Below, one piece after another: positions 1 to 9,625 of a stretch of DNA of 64,000 bases. Position 1 is the stretch's first letter; each line of letters starts with the position of its first letter. Origin of the DNA: Methanosarcina thermophila TM-1. Its GTDB lineage: Archaea; Halobacteriota; Methanosarcinia; Methanosarcinales; Methanosarcinaceae. Location of the stretch: assembly GCF_000969885.1 (NCBI RefSeq), contig NZ_CP009501.1, forward strand, positions 1,984,001-2,048,000. The letters run 5' to 3'. The position numbers were made by a program, and so were the translations under genes. The notes below the pieces were generated by a model, which saw only the letters and a list, made by a program, of their open reading frames with translations, had not been told where the DNA came from and searched no databases.

Positions 1-671
1 TAAAGAGGGCAGGCACTCCTCTTGCTGCTCCGAGTGCTAACCTGTCAGGAAAACCGAGTCCCAGCCTTGCAGCCCATGTTATATCTGATCTTACAGGCAG
101 GATTGATGCAATTCTTGATGGAGGGAAGGCTGACATCGGTCTTGAGTCAACTGTAATTGATATGACTGTCGAGCCGCCTGTTGTGCTCAGACCCGGAGCC
201 GTGAGTATTGAGGAGCTTGAAAGTATTATAGGAAAGGTCAGACTCGGATACAAAAGCAGCAAAGTAGAGAACGAACCGGATCTGTCCGAAAAAAAGGCAG
301 GTCAGAAATACGGGCATTATACCCCTGATACAGAAGTCGTACTTGTTGAAGGGGAAGGCAAACCAGTCTCAGATAAGCTTGTCAAGCTACTTGATAATTA
401 CAGGAGTAAAGGACAGAAAGTCGGGCTTCTTCTCAGTGAGGAAACCGCAGCTTTCCTTTCTATGAAAAATCTAAGCCCAGACAATTGTTTTTTACTGGGG
501 TCCAGGAAAGAACCAGAGATAGCCGCCAGGAAACTCTTTGAAGGGCTAAGAAAACTTGACAGGAAGGGGCTGGACGTCATTGTAGCTGATGGGTCTTTCA
601 GCCGTTCAGGACTTGGCGAAGCGCTTATTAACCGGCTTAGAGAAGCGTCTTCTAGAAAATTTGTTGTTTAA
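1..671 (+). CDS. Sua5-type threonylcarbamoyl-AMP synthase, 5' truncated by the window edge
   Basis: This is the C-terminal part of a Sua5/YrdC protein, which makes threonylcarbamoyl-AMP from threonine, bicarbonate and ATP for the t6A modification of ANN-decoding tRNAs. The frame is open from base 3 with no start, so the gene begins outside the window. Visible in order are the YrdC-core motif SANLSGKPSPS (bases about 36-68), GLESTVID (about 141-164) and LRPG, followed by a linker and a C-terminal Rossmann-like Sua5 domain of roughly 110 residues ending in an RKFVV tail. The presence of this second domain separates Sua5 from the shorter YrdC/TsaC form. Methionines inside the frame, such as the one at 162, fall within the conserved core and are not starts. 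It is followed by a small membrane-protein gene on the same strand. Confidence 0.9.
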   Translation, partial: KRAGTPLAAPSANLSGKPSPSLAAHVISDLTGRIDAILDGGKADIGLESTVIDMTVEPPVVLRPGAVSIEELESIIGKVRLGYKSSKVENEPDLSEKKAGQKYGHYTPDTEVVLVEGEGKPVSDKLVKLLDNYRSKGQKVGLLLSEETAAFLSMKNLSPDNCFLLGSRKEPEIAARKLFEGLRKLDRKGLDVIVADGSFSRSGLGEALINRLREASSRKFVV

Positions 672-721
672 AAACTCAACTGTAATGCAAAGTTGAAGAT
701 TCAGTTAAACGTTTAAGAGGG

Positions 722-961
722 ATGGTCTTGAAAGCAGAAAAAAAGGAAAATCTGTTGAGAATGCGGGCTTATAAAAAAGTCATGGATAAAAATAAAAAAG
801 TAAACAAAATCAATCTTGTAGTACTGGCTGCAGGCTTGCTTTTAACATTCCTGGGCATGGAGGAAGTAGGTAGTTATCTTCTCTGGGTAGGTATGTTTGT
901 CCTTCTTATAACAGGAATTTCAGGCATTCTCGCATCTGGATCTCTTCGCAGACCAAGATAA
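722..961 (+). CDS. small membrane protein, unknown function
   Basis: This short gene encodes a 79-residue protein that I do not recognise. The first 30 residues are strongly basic and polar (many Lys), then come two hydrophobic stretches, about residues 33-50 and 55-72, so a two-pass membrane protein with a cytoplasmic basic head is likely. The ATG at 722 lies only one base after the GAGG at 717-720; a TTG at 728 in the same frame has better spacing of seven bases, so the real product may start there. The gene sits between sua5 and polC on the same strand, 30 bases ahead of polC, and may be co-transcribed with it. Confidence 0.6.
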   Translation: MVLKAEKKENLLRMRAYKKVMDKNKKVNKINLVVLAAGLLLTFLGMEEVGSYLLWVGMFVLLITGISGILASGSLRRPR

Positions 962-991
962 GACAGATTTTCTTTTTAGAGGAGCTTTCAA

Positions 992-3900
992 ATGGGAGAA
1001 ACAATTGCAAGTAAGGAAATGCATGAATACTTCGACGAGCTTGAAGCAAGACTAAATGAGGCTATCGAGATTGCAAATAAGGCTCGAGCTCGTGGAGGAG
1101 ACCCAAAACCCACTGTAGAGATTCCCCTTGCTAAAGACCTTGCGGATAGGGTTGAGAACCTTATAGGAGTAAAAGGAGTTGCTGCGAAGCTCCGCGAGCT
1201 TGAGAAAAGGATGTCAAGGGAAGAAGCTGCTCTCGAAATCGGGCGCGAGGTAGCTGAGGGAGAGGTTGGAAGCTTCCCGACAAAAAAGGATGCAGTTGAA
1301 GCTGCGATTCGGGTTTCCATGGCAACCCTTACGGAAGGAGTGGTTGCAGCTCCTATTGAAGGTATTGACAAAGTTGAGCTGGGAACGAATGATGATGGTT
1401 CGCGGTATATACGGATTTTCTACTCGGGACCCATCCGGAGTGCAGGTGGAACTGCTCAGGCTCTTTCCGTGCTTGTTGGCGACTACGTAAGGCGAAATAT
1501 AGGTATTGATCGCTACAAGCCGAGGCCTGAGGAAGTAGAGCGTTATGTGGAAGAGATACTGCTTTATAAAAAGGTTGCAAGCCTGCAGTACACGCCCTCG
1601 GAAGAGGAGATCCGCCTGATAGTTAAGAATTGCCCTGTCTGTATTGATGGCGACCCAACCGAAGATGCCGAGGTTGAGGGGCACAGGGATCTGGAAAGGA
1701 TAGGGACAAACCGAGTTAGAGGGGGAATGTGTCTTGTGCTTGCAGAAGGGCTCGCACTTAAGGCGCCTAAAGTCAAGAAACATGTTAATAAGTTAAACAT
1801 GGATGGATGGGACTGGCTGGAAACCCTCATTGGCGGTACAAAAAAAAGTGATGATGAGAAAAATGAACAGAAAAACAAGATTAAACCTAAGGATAAGTAC
1901 ATAAGAGACCTTATTGCAGGCAGACCGGTTTTCTCCCATCCCTCAAGACCAGGAGGATTCAGGCTCCGATACGGGCGATCCAGAAATACTTCTTTTGCGG
2001 CTGCAGGGATTAATCCCGCTACCATGGTTTTACTTGATGATTTTATTACTAACGGGACTCAGCTCAAGATTGAAAGACCCGGAAAAGCTGCAGCTATGTC
2101 TGCCGTAGACTCGATAGAAGGACCAACTGTTCGCCTTTATTCTGGAGACCTTATTCGTATAGATAATATAGACGAAGCCTATGAACTTCGTTCACAGGTA
2201 GAGGAAATAATAGATATCGGGGAGATCCTGATTAATTATGGCGACTTCCTGGAAAATAACCATCCTCTCATGCCCTCCCCTTATGTCTTTGAATGGTGGC
2301 TGTATGACTACGAAGCAGCCTGCCCTGAGACAATACCCGAGAAAGAATTAAAAGAACCATCGGCAGCTCTGGCTCTCAGGCTCTCGCAGGAATACGGTAT
2401 TCCTTTACACCCGAAATTTACGTATCTCTGGCACGATATAGACCGAAGCGAGTTTGAAGCTTTAAGGAAATTCGTGGCTGAAAAAGGGAATTTCTCGGCT
2501 GAAGATGGAATTCTCAGGCTGCCCCTGAGACCCTGCCTTGAAAGTGGTATCAAATTTATACTTGAAAAACTCCTTGTGCTCCACAGGGTAAGAAATGAAA
2601 CCATACTGATTGAAGAAGCTCTTCCTTTTATTTTCTGTCTTGGACTTGATAGTCACCTGAATGTTAAAGCCCAAATGCCTGATATCGAGGATATGGTGGA
2701 GGCTGCATCTCTTTTAAGCGGGTTTAAGGTTTTCCCGAGGGCTCCTTCGAGAATAGGGGCAAGAATGGGAAGACCGGAGAAATCCGACCTGAGAAAGATG
2801 TCTCCTGCAGCTCAAGTCCTCTTTCCGATAAGCAATGCAGGGGGAATTACACGAAATCTGGTTTCTGCTTCAGATTATACGGCTTCCATGAATGGGAAGG
2901 TAGGCGAGATTGAAGTGGAACTCGGAATCAGGGAATGCAATGGCTGTGGAAAAGAGACTTATTTCTGGCGCTGCGACTGCGGAGAATACACCCATTCCAA
3001 ACTTTTCTGTCCCCGCTGTAAAATCGAGGTTAGAGATACTGAAACCTGCCCCAAATGCGGTAGAAAGCCAACTTCCGTTTCAAATGTCAAACTGGACTTT
3101 CGCTCAATTTACAAGCAGGCTTTTGAGAATTTGGGGGAAAGGGAAAAAATGGACCTTATTAAAGGTGTAAAACGGCTCATGAACGGCCAGATGACTCCCG
3201 AGCCTCTGGAGAAGGGCATTTTGCGAGCAAAACATAATGTTTACGTTTTTAAGGATGGGACTGTCCGTTATGACATGTCAGATATTCCACTTACACATGT
3301 CAGGGCTGATGAAATCGGGATAACAGCAGCAAAACTCCGAGAACTCGGCTACGTTGAGGATATTTACGGAAAACCCCTTGAGAGGGATGATCAGGTTGTC
3401 TGCCTGAAAGTTCAGGATCTTGTGATTTCTTACGATGCGGGGGAGTATATGCTGCGTACGGCAAAATATGTGGACGACCTGCTTGTTAGATATTACAAGG
3501 TTGAGCCTTATTACAATGCCGAGACAGTTCAGGATTTAATAGGCGAACTGCTTATCGGACTTGCACCGCATACCTCAGCAGGCGTGCTTGGGCGTCTAAT
3601 TGGGTTTACTAAAGCTTCAGTGGGCTATGCTCATCCTTTCTTTCATGCTTCAAAACGCAGGAACTGCGATGGGGATGAAGATTGCGTGATGCTCCTCATG
3701 GATGGAATCCTTAATTTCTCACGGTCTTATCTCCCGGAGAAGAGGGGTGGAAAAATGGACGCACCTCTTGTACTTACTACGAGAATAGATCCCAAAGAAG
3801 TAGACAAAGAGGTGCATAATATAGACGTATCTGCAAGATATCCTCTGGAGTTCTACAGAGCTACTCAGGAAATTAAAAACCCCACAGAGCTTGAATGTAT

Positions 3901-4432
3901 TATGGATCTTGTGAGTGGCAGACTTGGAACGCCGGAGCAGTATGAGCATTTTATGTTTACACATGATACTACAAATATTGCTGCGGGACCGCTCAACTCA
4001 TCATATAAAACTTTAGGAAGCATGATCGAGAAAATGGAAGCTCAACTTTCCCTTGCCAATAAAATAAGGGCAGTAGATGCATCAGATGTAGCTGAAAGAG
4101 TGCTCAAGTCCCATTTCCTTCCTGATCTTCTTGGAAATTTACGTTCCTTTTCCAGGCAGCGGATGCGCTGTATAAAGTGTGGAGAGAAATTTCGGCGTCC
4201 TCCGCTGATCGGTACCTGCCCTAAATGCGGAGGTAACATAGTGCTGACTGTACACGAAGGAGCTGTCCGTAAATATCTTGAGGTTTCAAAAGAAATCGGG
4301 GAAAGATATAGGGTTTCCAGTTATACTCGACAGAGAATTGAACTTCTTGATAAAGATATATGTTCTCTATTTGAAAACCATAGGGTTAAACAATTGGGAC
4401 TTTCGGACTTCATGCCCGGGTCAGCGCGTTGA
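992..4432 (+). CDS. polC: DNA polymerase II (family D) large subunit DP2
   Basis: This encodes the catalytic large subunit of the archaeal replicative polymerase D, which works with the exonuclease subunit DP1 and PCNA. At 1146 residues it is close to the usual length and has no intein insertion. The catalytic motif [12 protein letters not shown] is at about residues 889-900 and carries the acidic residues of the two-barrel active site. Zinc-binding cysteine clusters are seen at about residues 650-692 (CNGCG, CDCG, CPRC, CPKCG) and 1060-1081 (CIKCG, CPKCGG). The ATG at 992 follows a GAGGAG. Many DP2 homologues have Ala where the second residue of this motif is Cys (NADGDED); I note this but do not consider it inactivating. 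The downstream 56-residue ORF begins two bases after the stop. Confidence 0.97.
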   Translation: MGETIASKEMHEYFDELEARLNEAIEIANKARARGGDPKPTVEIPLAKDLADRVENLIGVKGVAAKLRELEKRMSREEAALEIGREVAEGEVGSFPTKKDAVEAAIRVSMATLTEGVVAAPIEGIDKVELGTNDDGSRYIRIFYSGPIRSAGGTAQALSVLVGDYVRRNIGIDRYKPRPEEVERYVEEILLYKKVASLQYTPSEEEIRLIVKNCPVCIDGDPTEDAEVEGHRDLERIGTNRVRGGMCLVLAEGLALKAPKVKKHVNKLNMDGWDWLETLIGGTKKSDDEKNEQKNKIKPKDKYIRDLIAGRPVFSHPSRPGGFRLRYGRSRNTSFAAAGINPATMVLLDDFITNGTQLKIERPGKAAAMSAVDSIEGPTVRLYSGDLIRIDNIDEAYELRSQVEEIIDIGEILINYGDFLENNHPLMPSPYVFEWWLYDYEAACPETIPEKELKEPSAALALRLSQEYGIPLHPKFTYLWHDIDRSEFEALRKFVAEKGNFSAEDGILRLPLRPCLESGIKFILEKLLVLHRVRNETILIEEALPFIFCLGLDSHLNVKAQMPDIEDMVEAASLLSGFKVFPRAPSRIGARMGRPEKSDLRKMSPAAQVLFPISNAGGITRNLVSASDYTASMNGKVGEIEVELGIRECNGCGKETYFWRCDCGEYTHSKLFCPRCKIEVRDTETCPKCGRKPTSVSNVKLDFRSIYKQAFENLGEREKMDLIKGVKRLMNGQMTPEPLEKGILRAKHNVYVFKDGTVRYDMSDIPLTHVRADEIGITAAKLRELGYVEDIYGKPLERDDQVVCLKVQDLVISYDAGEYMLRTAKYVDDLLVRYYKVEPYYNAETVQDLIGELLIGLAPHTSAGVLGRLIGFTKASVGYAHPFFHASKRRNCDGDEDCVMLLMDGILNFSRSYLPEKRGGKMDAPLVLTTRIDPKEVDKEVHNIDVSARYPLEFYRATQEIKNPTELECIMDLVSGRLGTPEQYEHFMFTHDTTNIAAGPLNSSYKTLGSMIEKMEAQLSLANKIRAVDASDVAERVLKSHFLPDLLGNLRSFSRQRMRCIKCGEKFRRPPLIGTCPKCGGNIVLTVHEGAVRKYLEVSKEIGERYRVSSYTRQRIELLDKDICSLFENHRVKQLGLSDFMPGSAR

Positions 4433-4434
4433 GA

Positions 4435-4605
4435 ATGGATGAAAGGAAAAATAAACATATAAAAAAAGATTATTCTGATGAATTTAAAGGAGGCAGGGCA
4501 CTTAGGGAGCCAAAAAATGCAGAAGCATTTATTAATAAGTTCTCCAATTTTACTGTTAACATTCTTACCATCATTCTAATAGCATTATATAGCTTTTTTG
4601 GGTAA
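4435..4605 (+). CDS. small tail-anchored-like ORF coupled to polC
   Basis: A 56-residue reading frame starts two bases after the polC stop codon (TGA GA ATG), an arrangement typical of translational coupling. The N-terminal 38 residues are hydrophilic and lysine-rich and contain the stretch KNAEAFINKFSN; the last 17 or so (TVNILTIILIALYSFFG) are hydrophobic and end one residue after the glycine, so the product would be a tail-anchored membrane peptide. It resembles archaeal SecG/Sec61-beta only in architecture, not in sequence that I can recognise. Its function is unknown and its status as a gene rests on position, hydrophobic pattern and a clean frame. Confidence 0.45.
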   Translation: MDERKNKHIKKDYSDEFKGGRALREPKNAEAFINKFSNFTVNILTIILIALYSFFG

Positions 4606-4742
4606 TTATATATTTAAAGGGCTATTTATATGCTATCTTTTTGATTATCTATATCCTTCACTGAATTTGTTTTTTTATACTGTATAGTGTCCTTTTTTTC
4701 TAAAACTCAAGCAGATTAACTATATTATAATTATGATCGGAT

Positions 4743-5978
4743 TTATTCCACAGGCAGTCCAAGAGAGTTAATCTGCCCTATCAGTTCAGTAAAGTTTTCA
4801 ATCTCCAGCTCAAGAACCTCTTCTCTGCTCATGCCTATTGACATCTCACCGTCTACGGAAAGACGTTCTGGACCCCTGCGGACAAGCCTGTCAATCCCGT
4901 CTCTTTTTAGGGCTTCTTTAACCTCCATATCGTGAACAAAGGCTCTTCCGGGAATAAAAACAGTCTCGCTTACTTCTGAAAGATCCAGTTTCTCAAAATC
5001 CTCAATCGTAAGGAGGCATCCAATGTCTTTTTTGGGAGAAACAATATTCACAGAGCCTCCAATAGCCTCAAAAATCTCCCGTAGTCTTGGAGCTGCTATC
5101 TGGCCTGTAATGATAGTGGCTTTCTTTGTGATTTTAGGAAGTTTTTCAAGGGCTTCGGGAACATTCCTGATGGCAAAAGGAGAACCAATTAATGGGTCTT
5201 CAAGTGGGGTTCCTGTAATCCTTATTGAAGGGTGGTTTGCTGCGGATCTCCGTACTAGCTCCGTGAATTCCTCAACAGTGTGTGGAATTATACCCGGAAT
5301 GATGGGAGCATTATTGAGGATAAGTCCATTTTCCGGAAAGTTTGCAAATCTCATCAGGATAGCTCCTTTTGCACCCATATTTTCCAGGTCATTGAGTGTT
5401 TTCTCAAGGATTTCTCCGTCGTTTACTCCCGGAATTAGTACAATAGCTCCGTACACATCGCAATGAGCACAGAAATCCCGAAGAACCTGCAAAGAAGCTT
5501 CAGGTTCCGGATCTTTCATATATTCAGCTCTTAAAGCAGGATCGGTTGCAAAAACTGTAAAACTCACCTCTGTAACTCCGTGGTCTATGTAGAAAAGAGC
5601 ATCATCAGGCTTGCTGAAACCTTTTCCACTTGTATATCCCAGATGTATTTGGGTTCCGAATTGAGATAGGAAAGCGACAAGATTTCCCAGTTCCGGGTAA
5701 CAGCTTAAATCGCCCCCTCCGCTGATGGTGAATTTTGTTACCTCACCATTTGCAAAATAGAGTTTTCTTGCGGTTTCTTCCAGCACAATTTGAAGAGGTT
5801 TGAAACCTGAGTAGGATTCCTTTACACTGCGAGTACAGTAATCGCATCCTTTTTTAAAAGGGAGACAGTACTTGCAGCCTAGAGGCTGAATGTCTTTGAC
5901 TTTCTTAAAATAACAATATTTACAGAAGCCTCTACAGTCTACCCCTGGGTTTCCGCCTATATCGATAACTACTTCCAT
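4743..5978 (-). CDS. mmp10: Mmp10, B12-dependent radical SAM arginine C-methyltransferase for McrA
   Basis: Methanogenesis marker protein 10 installs the 5-(S)-methylarginine in the alpha subunit of methyl-coenzyme M reductase. The gene is also called mamA in Methanosarcina. I chose the ATG at 5978, giving 411 residues; a TTG seven codons upstream is open but gives an unsupported extension. With this start the cluster-binding cysteines are C15, C19 and C22 (C-x3-C-x2-C), followed by Tyr23, the unusual residue known to contact the iron-sulfur cluster in the M. acetivorans enzyme. More cysteines follow at C35, C38, C45 and C48. The middle contains the radical SAM GGGD motif ([11 protein letters not shown]). 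The gene is divergent from mcrB, 417 bases away, and its target Arg285 is encoded in the same block. Function follows from family knowledge and gene position. Confidence 0.93.
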   Translation of the reverse strand: MEVVIDIGGNPGVDCRGFCKYCYFKKVKDIQPLGCKYCLPFKKGCDYCTRSVKESYSGFKPLQIVLEETARKLYFANGEVTKFTISGGGDLSCYPELGNLVAFLSQFGTQIHLGYTSGKGFSKPDDALFYIDHGVTEVSFTVFATDPALRAEYMKDPEPEASLQVLRDFCAHCDVYGAIVLIPGVNDGEILEKTLNDLENMGAKGAILMRFANFPENGLILNNAPIIPGIIPHTVEEFTELVRRSAANHPSIRITGTPLEDPLIGSPFAIRNVPEALEKLPKITKKATIITGQIAAPRLREIFEAIGGSVNIVSPKKDIGCLLTIEDFEKLDLSEVSETVFIPGRAFVHDMEVKEALKRDGIDRLVRRGPERLSVDGEMSIGMSREEVLELEIENFTELIGQINSLGLPVE

Positions 5979-6162
5979 ATTAAACTTTCGTATTACCAAG
6001 ATATTACTAAATCTTTTTGGTATGACCCTCAGTTAATAGAATAACGTATTAAAAATATTAACTTAATATTCACGTGATCTTAAAAAAAAATAGATTAATG
6101 TAATTTTGTCGATTTCTATCAACTTTAAATAATGTCAGAATATAGTTCGCCGGAGGATATCG

Positions 6163-6177
6163 TTTTTTTATATAATT
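6163..6177 (+). promoter_or_regulatory. candidate TATA box for the mcr operon
   Basis: The T-run followed by TTTATATAA (6167-6175) matches the archaeal TATA consensus best in this spacer. If used, transcription would begin near 6200 and leave a leader of nearly 200 bases before mcrB. Other tracts at 6191-6200 and 6215-6225 are weaker alternatives, so the assignment is tentative. Confidence 0.4.
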
Positions 6178-6330
6178 ACACAAAAATAGATTTTATATTA
6201 ATAAAATTGTTTTTAAAAAAATATACAAATTCATCGCTCAAAGAACACAAAAGATTTAAGTACCTTCTAAACGAATGAGATTTCATTGGGAAAGTGGACA
6301 CTTAAAAACGACGCGGTACTTGATTTATTG

Positions 6331-6344
6331 AGTGCATAAGCACT
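6331..6344 (+). promoter_or_regulatory. small hairpin in the mcrB leader
   Basis: AGTGC ATAA GCACT is a perfect five-base-pair stem with a four-base loop, about 50 bases before the mcrB start. It lies inside the probable untranslated leader and could stabilise the message or affect ribosome loading. Its role is not shown by sequence. Confidence 0.4.
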
Positions 6345-6395
6345 TTAGTAGTGACCAGTCCCAAAATGATTTTAATAAATTAAGGAGGAAATGAA

Positions 6396-7700
6396 GTGTC
6401 TGACACAGTAGACATCTACGACGACAGAGGAAAACTGCTCGAGAGCAATGTCGACATTATGAGTCTTGCTCCAACAAGAAACGCAGCAATTAAAAAGATC
6501 ATCATGGACACCAAGAGGTCCGTCGCAGTCAACCTCGCAGGTATTCAGGGTGCACTTGCCAGCGGCAAGATGGGCGGAAAGGGCCGTCATATCTTAGGCC
6601 GTGAACTCAACTATGACTTGGTCGGCAACGCAGATGCAATTGCAGAGAGTGTTAAAAAGTATGTCCAAGTCGATGAAGGCGATGACACCTTAGTAAAGGT
6701 CATGAAGGGTGGAAAAAGCCTTCTGATTCAGTCCCCATCATCCAGGATGATTGCCGGCGCTGATTATATGGCAGCCACCACAGTCGGTGCAGCAGCAGTT
6801 ACCCAAACCATTATTGACATGTTCGAAACCGACCCATATGACGCCCCCATAGTAAAGGGAGCTGTCTGGGGAAGCTACCCGCAGACAATGGATCTCATGG
6901 GTGGAAATGTTCAAGGCATTCTCAGCATCCCCCAAAACAACGAAGGTCTCGGCTTCTCCCTCAGGAACATTATGGCCAACCACGTTGCAGCAATCTGTAA
7001 CCGGAATGCAATGAACACAGCAGCCCTCTCATGTATCTATGAACAGACTGGTATTTTCGAAATGGGTGGAGCAGTCGGTATATTCGAGAGACAGCAACTC
7101 CTCGGTCTTGCATACCAGGGCCTTAACGCCAACAACCTCTTATATGACATGGTAAAGGAAAACGGTAAGGAAGGTACCATTGGAACCGTTGTCGAATCCG
7201 TTGTCCGCAGGGCAATTGAAGACGGTGTTATCTCCGTTGACAAGACCGCTCCTTCTGGATACAAATTCTACAAGGCAAACGATGTCCCCATGTGGAATGC
7301 CTATGCAGCAGCCGGTACCCTTGCAGCCACCATGGTGAACTGTGGTGCAGGACGTGCAGCTCAGAACGTTTCCTCAACACTTCTCTACTTCAACGATATT
7401 CTTGAGAAGGAAACCGGTCTCCCAGGATGCGATTACGGTAAAGTTGAAGGTACCGCAGTAGGATTCTCATTCTTCAGCCACTCCATCTATGGTGGCGGTG
7501 GGCCTGGTGTCTTCAACGGTAACCACGTCGTTACCAGACACTCCAGAGGATTCGCAATCCCCTGCGTATGTGCAGCAGTAGCCCTTGACGCAGGCACCCA
7601 GATGTTCTCAATCGAATCAACATCTGGCCTGATAGGCGACGTGTTCGGTGCAATACAAGAATTCCGCGAGCCGATTAAGGCAGTTGCAGGAGTGCTCTAA
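6396..7700 (+). CDS. mcrB: methyl-coenzyme M reductase subunit beta
   Basis: McrB is the beta subunit of the (alpha-beta-gamma)2 enzyme that reduces methyl-coenzyme M with coenzyme B to methane and the heterodisulfide, using nickel factor F430. The 434-residue product has the expected length. It starts with GTG, fixed by AAGGAGG seven bases upstream and by the family N-terminus [12 protein letters not shown]. Recognisable McrB stretches include the alanine-rich [20 protein letters not shown] and the glycine-rich [24 protein letters not shown] near residues 363-390 close to the active site. It is first in mcrBDCGA, with 24 bases before mcrD. Codon use is biased toward C-ending codons, as expected for a very highly expressed gene. 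Confidence 0.98.
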   Translation: MSDTVDIYDDRGKLLESNVDIMSLAPTRNAAIKKIIMDTKRSVAVNLAGIQGALASGKMGGKGRHILGRELNYDLVGNADAIAESVKKYVQVDEGDDTLVKVMKGGKSLLIQSPSSRMIAGADYMAATTVGAAAVTQTIIDMFETDPYDAPIVKGAVWGSYPQTMDLMGGNVQGILSIPQNNEGLGFSLRNIMANHVAAICNRNAMNTAALSCIYEQTGIFEMGGAVGIFERQQLLGLAYQGLNANNLLYDMVKENGKEGTIGTVVESVVRRAIEDGVISVDKTAPSGYKFYKANDVPMWNAYAAAGTLAATMVNCGAGRAAQNVSSTLLYFNDILEKETGLPGCDYGKVEGTAVGFSFFSHSIYGGGGPGVFNGNHVVTRHSRGFAIPCVCAAVALDAGTQMFSIESTSGLIGDVFGAIQEFREPIKAVAGVL

Positions 7701-7724
7701 ACATATAACTCAAAAGGTCTAACG

Positions 7725-8240
7725 ATGTCAGACTCTGCTTCAAATACTGAAGATTTTATTCAAATCGAAATCTTTCCCAGTAGAATCCTGTCCCCTGAAA
7801 CAGCTCAGAAACTCATATCTGAGATATATAAGGTGGACGGGGTAATCCGCGTTATGGTGCAGGGCAACCGGCTGCCTGATAGGGTATGTGCTGGGCCCGG
7901 CACCGGGGAAAGGGTGGAACATCCACTGAGAAAGCCTATTCAGATTGGAGATCAGGTTGTTGAATTAAAAATCTGTGTGGGTAGGATCAGGGTTGAACTT
8001 TCAAACGCCGAAGCTAAAGAACAGATCAGGGAAATATGCGAAAAACTGTTCCCGTTCCCCTTTGAATTCAGGGAAGGACATTTCCTCAGAAGGAAGCCGA
8101 CTGTAACTGACTATGCCAAACTCGGCCCTGGAGCAGATCCTCGGTTCCTTGGTATGGTAGATCCCAAATCCAGAGCAGATCAGCTCATCTTTATTGAGAA
8201 ACAAGAGAAGCAAGAAAAAAAAAGGGATCAAAATGAGTGA
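7725..8240 (+). CDS. mcrD: methyl-coenzyme M reductase operon protein D
   Basis: McrD is a small conserved protein encoded inside mcr operons but absent from the purified mature reductase. Published work associates it with assembly or activation of MCR, including binding of F430 or of the apo-enzyme; its exact role is still debated. The product is 171 residues, with the typical sequence QIEIFPSRILSPETAQKL near the N-terminus and a central PDRVCAGPGTGERVEHP segment. The last 20 residues are very rich in Lys, Glu and Gln (QEKQEKKRDQNE). It is followed six bases later by mcrC. Confidence 0.95.
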   Translation: MSDSASNTEDFIQIEIFPSRILSPETAQKLISEIYKVDGVIRVMVQGNRLPDRVCAGPGTGERVEHPLRKPIQIGDQVVELKICVGRIRVELSNAEAKEQIREICEKLFPFPFEFREGHFLRRKPTVTDYAKLGPGADPRFLGMVDPKSRADQLIFIEKQEKQEKKRDQNE

Positions 8241-8246
8241 AAAAGT

Positions 8247-8867
8247 ATGATGATCGACCGGGAAACGCAGGTAGTAGACTGCAGATGCGGTGGCGGACTT
8301 GGCAAAGGAGGAGGACTTGCTCAGCGAGGTACTCTATCGGAAGCCGGCCGTGCTGATGTTATAGCTATTGCCATGAGTCCCGGGCAGAGGCATATCACAA
8401 AACCGGTATGCGAGATCACATACGGAATGAGGAAAGAAAACATCCAGGTAAGTGTGCTGGTGCTGTACTCAGGCTCCGGAATTCCTGAATCTGGAATGAG
8501 AACCGGATCTTTTGTACTGAGTCCGGTAGAAGTCGCACAGATTGAAATGCACAAACTGGCTGTTATTCACCTTGGAAATATCAAGGACCATGTTATTAGA
8601 AAAACCAGGGAAATCCTGAGTCAGGCTAATATTCCGGCGATTATAGTCAGCCAGATCCCAGTGGATTTCGAGGATTTCGCAGAAGCAGGGATAAAGACGA
8701 GATTAGTGATGCCAAGGGATGAAAATATTCGTACAAAGGGAATTGTGATGGATACGGTGAGCGGAGTTACACGTGGTGACTCCTGTCCCAGGGACAAGCT
8801 AAATTTGATCATTAAATACGTCAAGACTACATTAGACCAGTTAGAAGATCATAAAGGAGTTGCATGA
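8247..8867 (+). CDS. mcrC: methyl-coenzyme M reductase operon protein C
   Basis: McrC is a non-structural protein of the mcr operon that forms part of the ATP-dependent complex that reductively activates MCR. The 206-residue product begins with two possible ATG codons (8247 and 8250); the family N-terminus DRETQVVDCRCGGGLGKGGG follows at once, so either would serve. Conserved features are the Cys-Arg-Cys pair at about residues 11-13 and the glycine-rich run after it, plus SPGQRHITKPVCEITYGMR. Its TGA (8865-8867) ends one base before the mcrG ATG, so the two are translationally linked. Confidence 0.95.
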   Translation: MMIDRETQVVDCRCGGGLGKGGGLAQRGTLSEAGRADVIAIAMSPGQRHITKPVCEITYGMRKENIQVSVLVLYSGSGIPESGMRTGSFVLSPVEVAQIEMHKLAVIHLGNIKDHVIRKTREILSQANIPAIIVSQIPVDFEDFAEAGIKTRLVMPRDENIRTKGIVMDTVSGVTRGDSCPRDKLNLIIKYVKTTLDQLEDHKGVA

Positions 8868-8868
8868 G

Positions 8869-9615
8869 ATGGCATACGAGAGACAATTTTATCCAGGCGC
8901 AACATCAGTTGCCGAAAATAGAAGAAAACACATGTCTGGAAAACTTGAGAAACTCAGGGAGATTTCAGACGAAGACTTAACAGCAATTCTCGGGCACAGA
9001 GCCCCAGGAAGTGACTATCCAAGCACCCACCCACCACTTGCAGAAATGGGAGAGCCAGCATGCCCGATTCGCGAGATCGTTGAACCTACACCTGGTGCAA
9101 AGGCTGGTGACAGAGTCAGGTACGTCCAGTTTACTGACTCCATGTACAACGCGCCTGCAACCCCATACTTCAGATCATACTTTGCAGCAATCAACTATAG
9201 AGGCGTAGACCCAGGTACCCTTTCCGGACGTCAGATCGTTGAAGCCCGTGAGAGGGACATGGAGAAGTGCGCAAAGGTTCAGATGGAAACCGAAATCACA
9301 GACCCCGCACTCTCAGGTATGCGTGGAGCAACCGTCCACGGTCACTCTGTCCGTCTCCAGGAAGATGGTGTGATGTTCGACATGCTCGACAGGAGAAGAC
9401 TCGAAGGTGGCACCATTATAATGGATAAGGACCAGGTTGCAATCCCACTCGATAGGAAAGTAGACCTCGGAAAGCCAATGTCCAGCGAAGAAGCCGCAAA
9501 GAGGACCACAATTTACCGTGTGGACAATGTACCCTTCAGGGACGATGCAGAAGTCATTGAATGGGTACAGAGGATATTTGATCTGAGAACAAAGTACGGA
9601 TTCCAGCCGAAATGA
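8869..9615 (+). CDS. mcrG: methyl-coenzyme M reductase subunit gamma
   Basis: McrG is the gamma subunit of methyl-coenzyme M reductase. I placed the start at ATG 8869, nine bases after GGAG (8856-8859) and one base after the mcrC stop, giving 248 residues and the family N-terminus [10 protein letters not shown]; a TTG at 8860 gives a three-residue extension and lacks spacing from the ribosome site. The central region [20 protein letters not shown] is typical of the subunit and lies near the coenzyme M and F430 pocket. The gene ends in a TGA that overlaps the GAGGTGA site for mcrA. Confidence 0.98.
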   Translation: MAYERQFYPGATSVAENRRKHMSGKLEKLREISDEDLTAILGHRAPGSDYPSTHPPLAEMGEPACPIREIVEPTPGAKAGDRVRYVQFTDSMYNAPATPYFRSYFAAINYRGVDPGTLSGRQIVEARERDMEKCAKVQMETEITDPALSGMRGATVHGHSVRLQEDGVMFDMLDRRRLEGGTIIMDKDQVAIPLDRKVDLGKPMSSEEAAKRTTIYRVDNVPFRDDAEVIEWVQRIFDLRTKYGFQPK

Positions 9616-9625
9616 GGTGATCACG

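Larger units (their letters stand above)
6000..6395 (+). other. divergent mmp10-mcrB intergenic and mcr leader region
   Basis: About 400 bases of AT-rich DNA separate mmp10 from mcrB. It must hold both promoters. I see several TATA-like tracts between 6163 and 6226, a small perfect hairpin at 6331-6344 and a strong ribosome-binding site AAGGAGG at 6382-6388, seven bases before the GTG of mcrB. No open frame in it looks coding. Confidence 0.6.
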
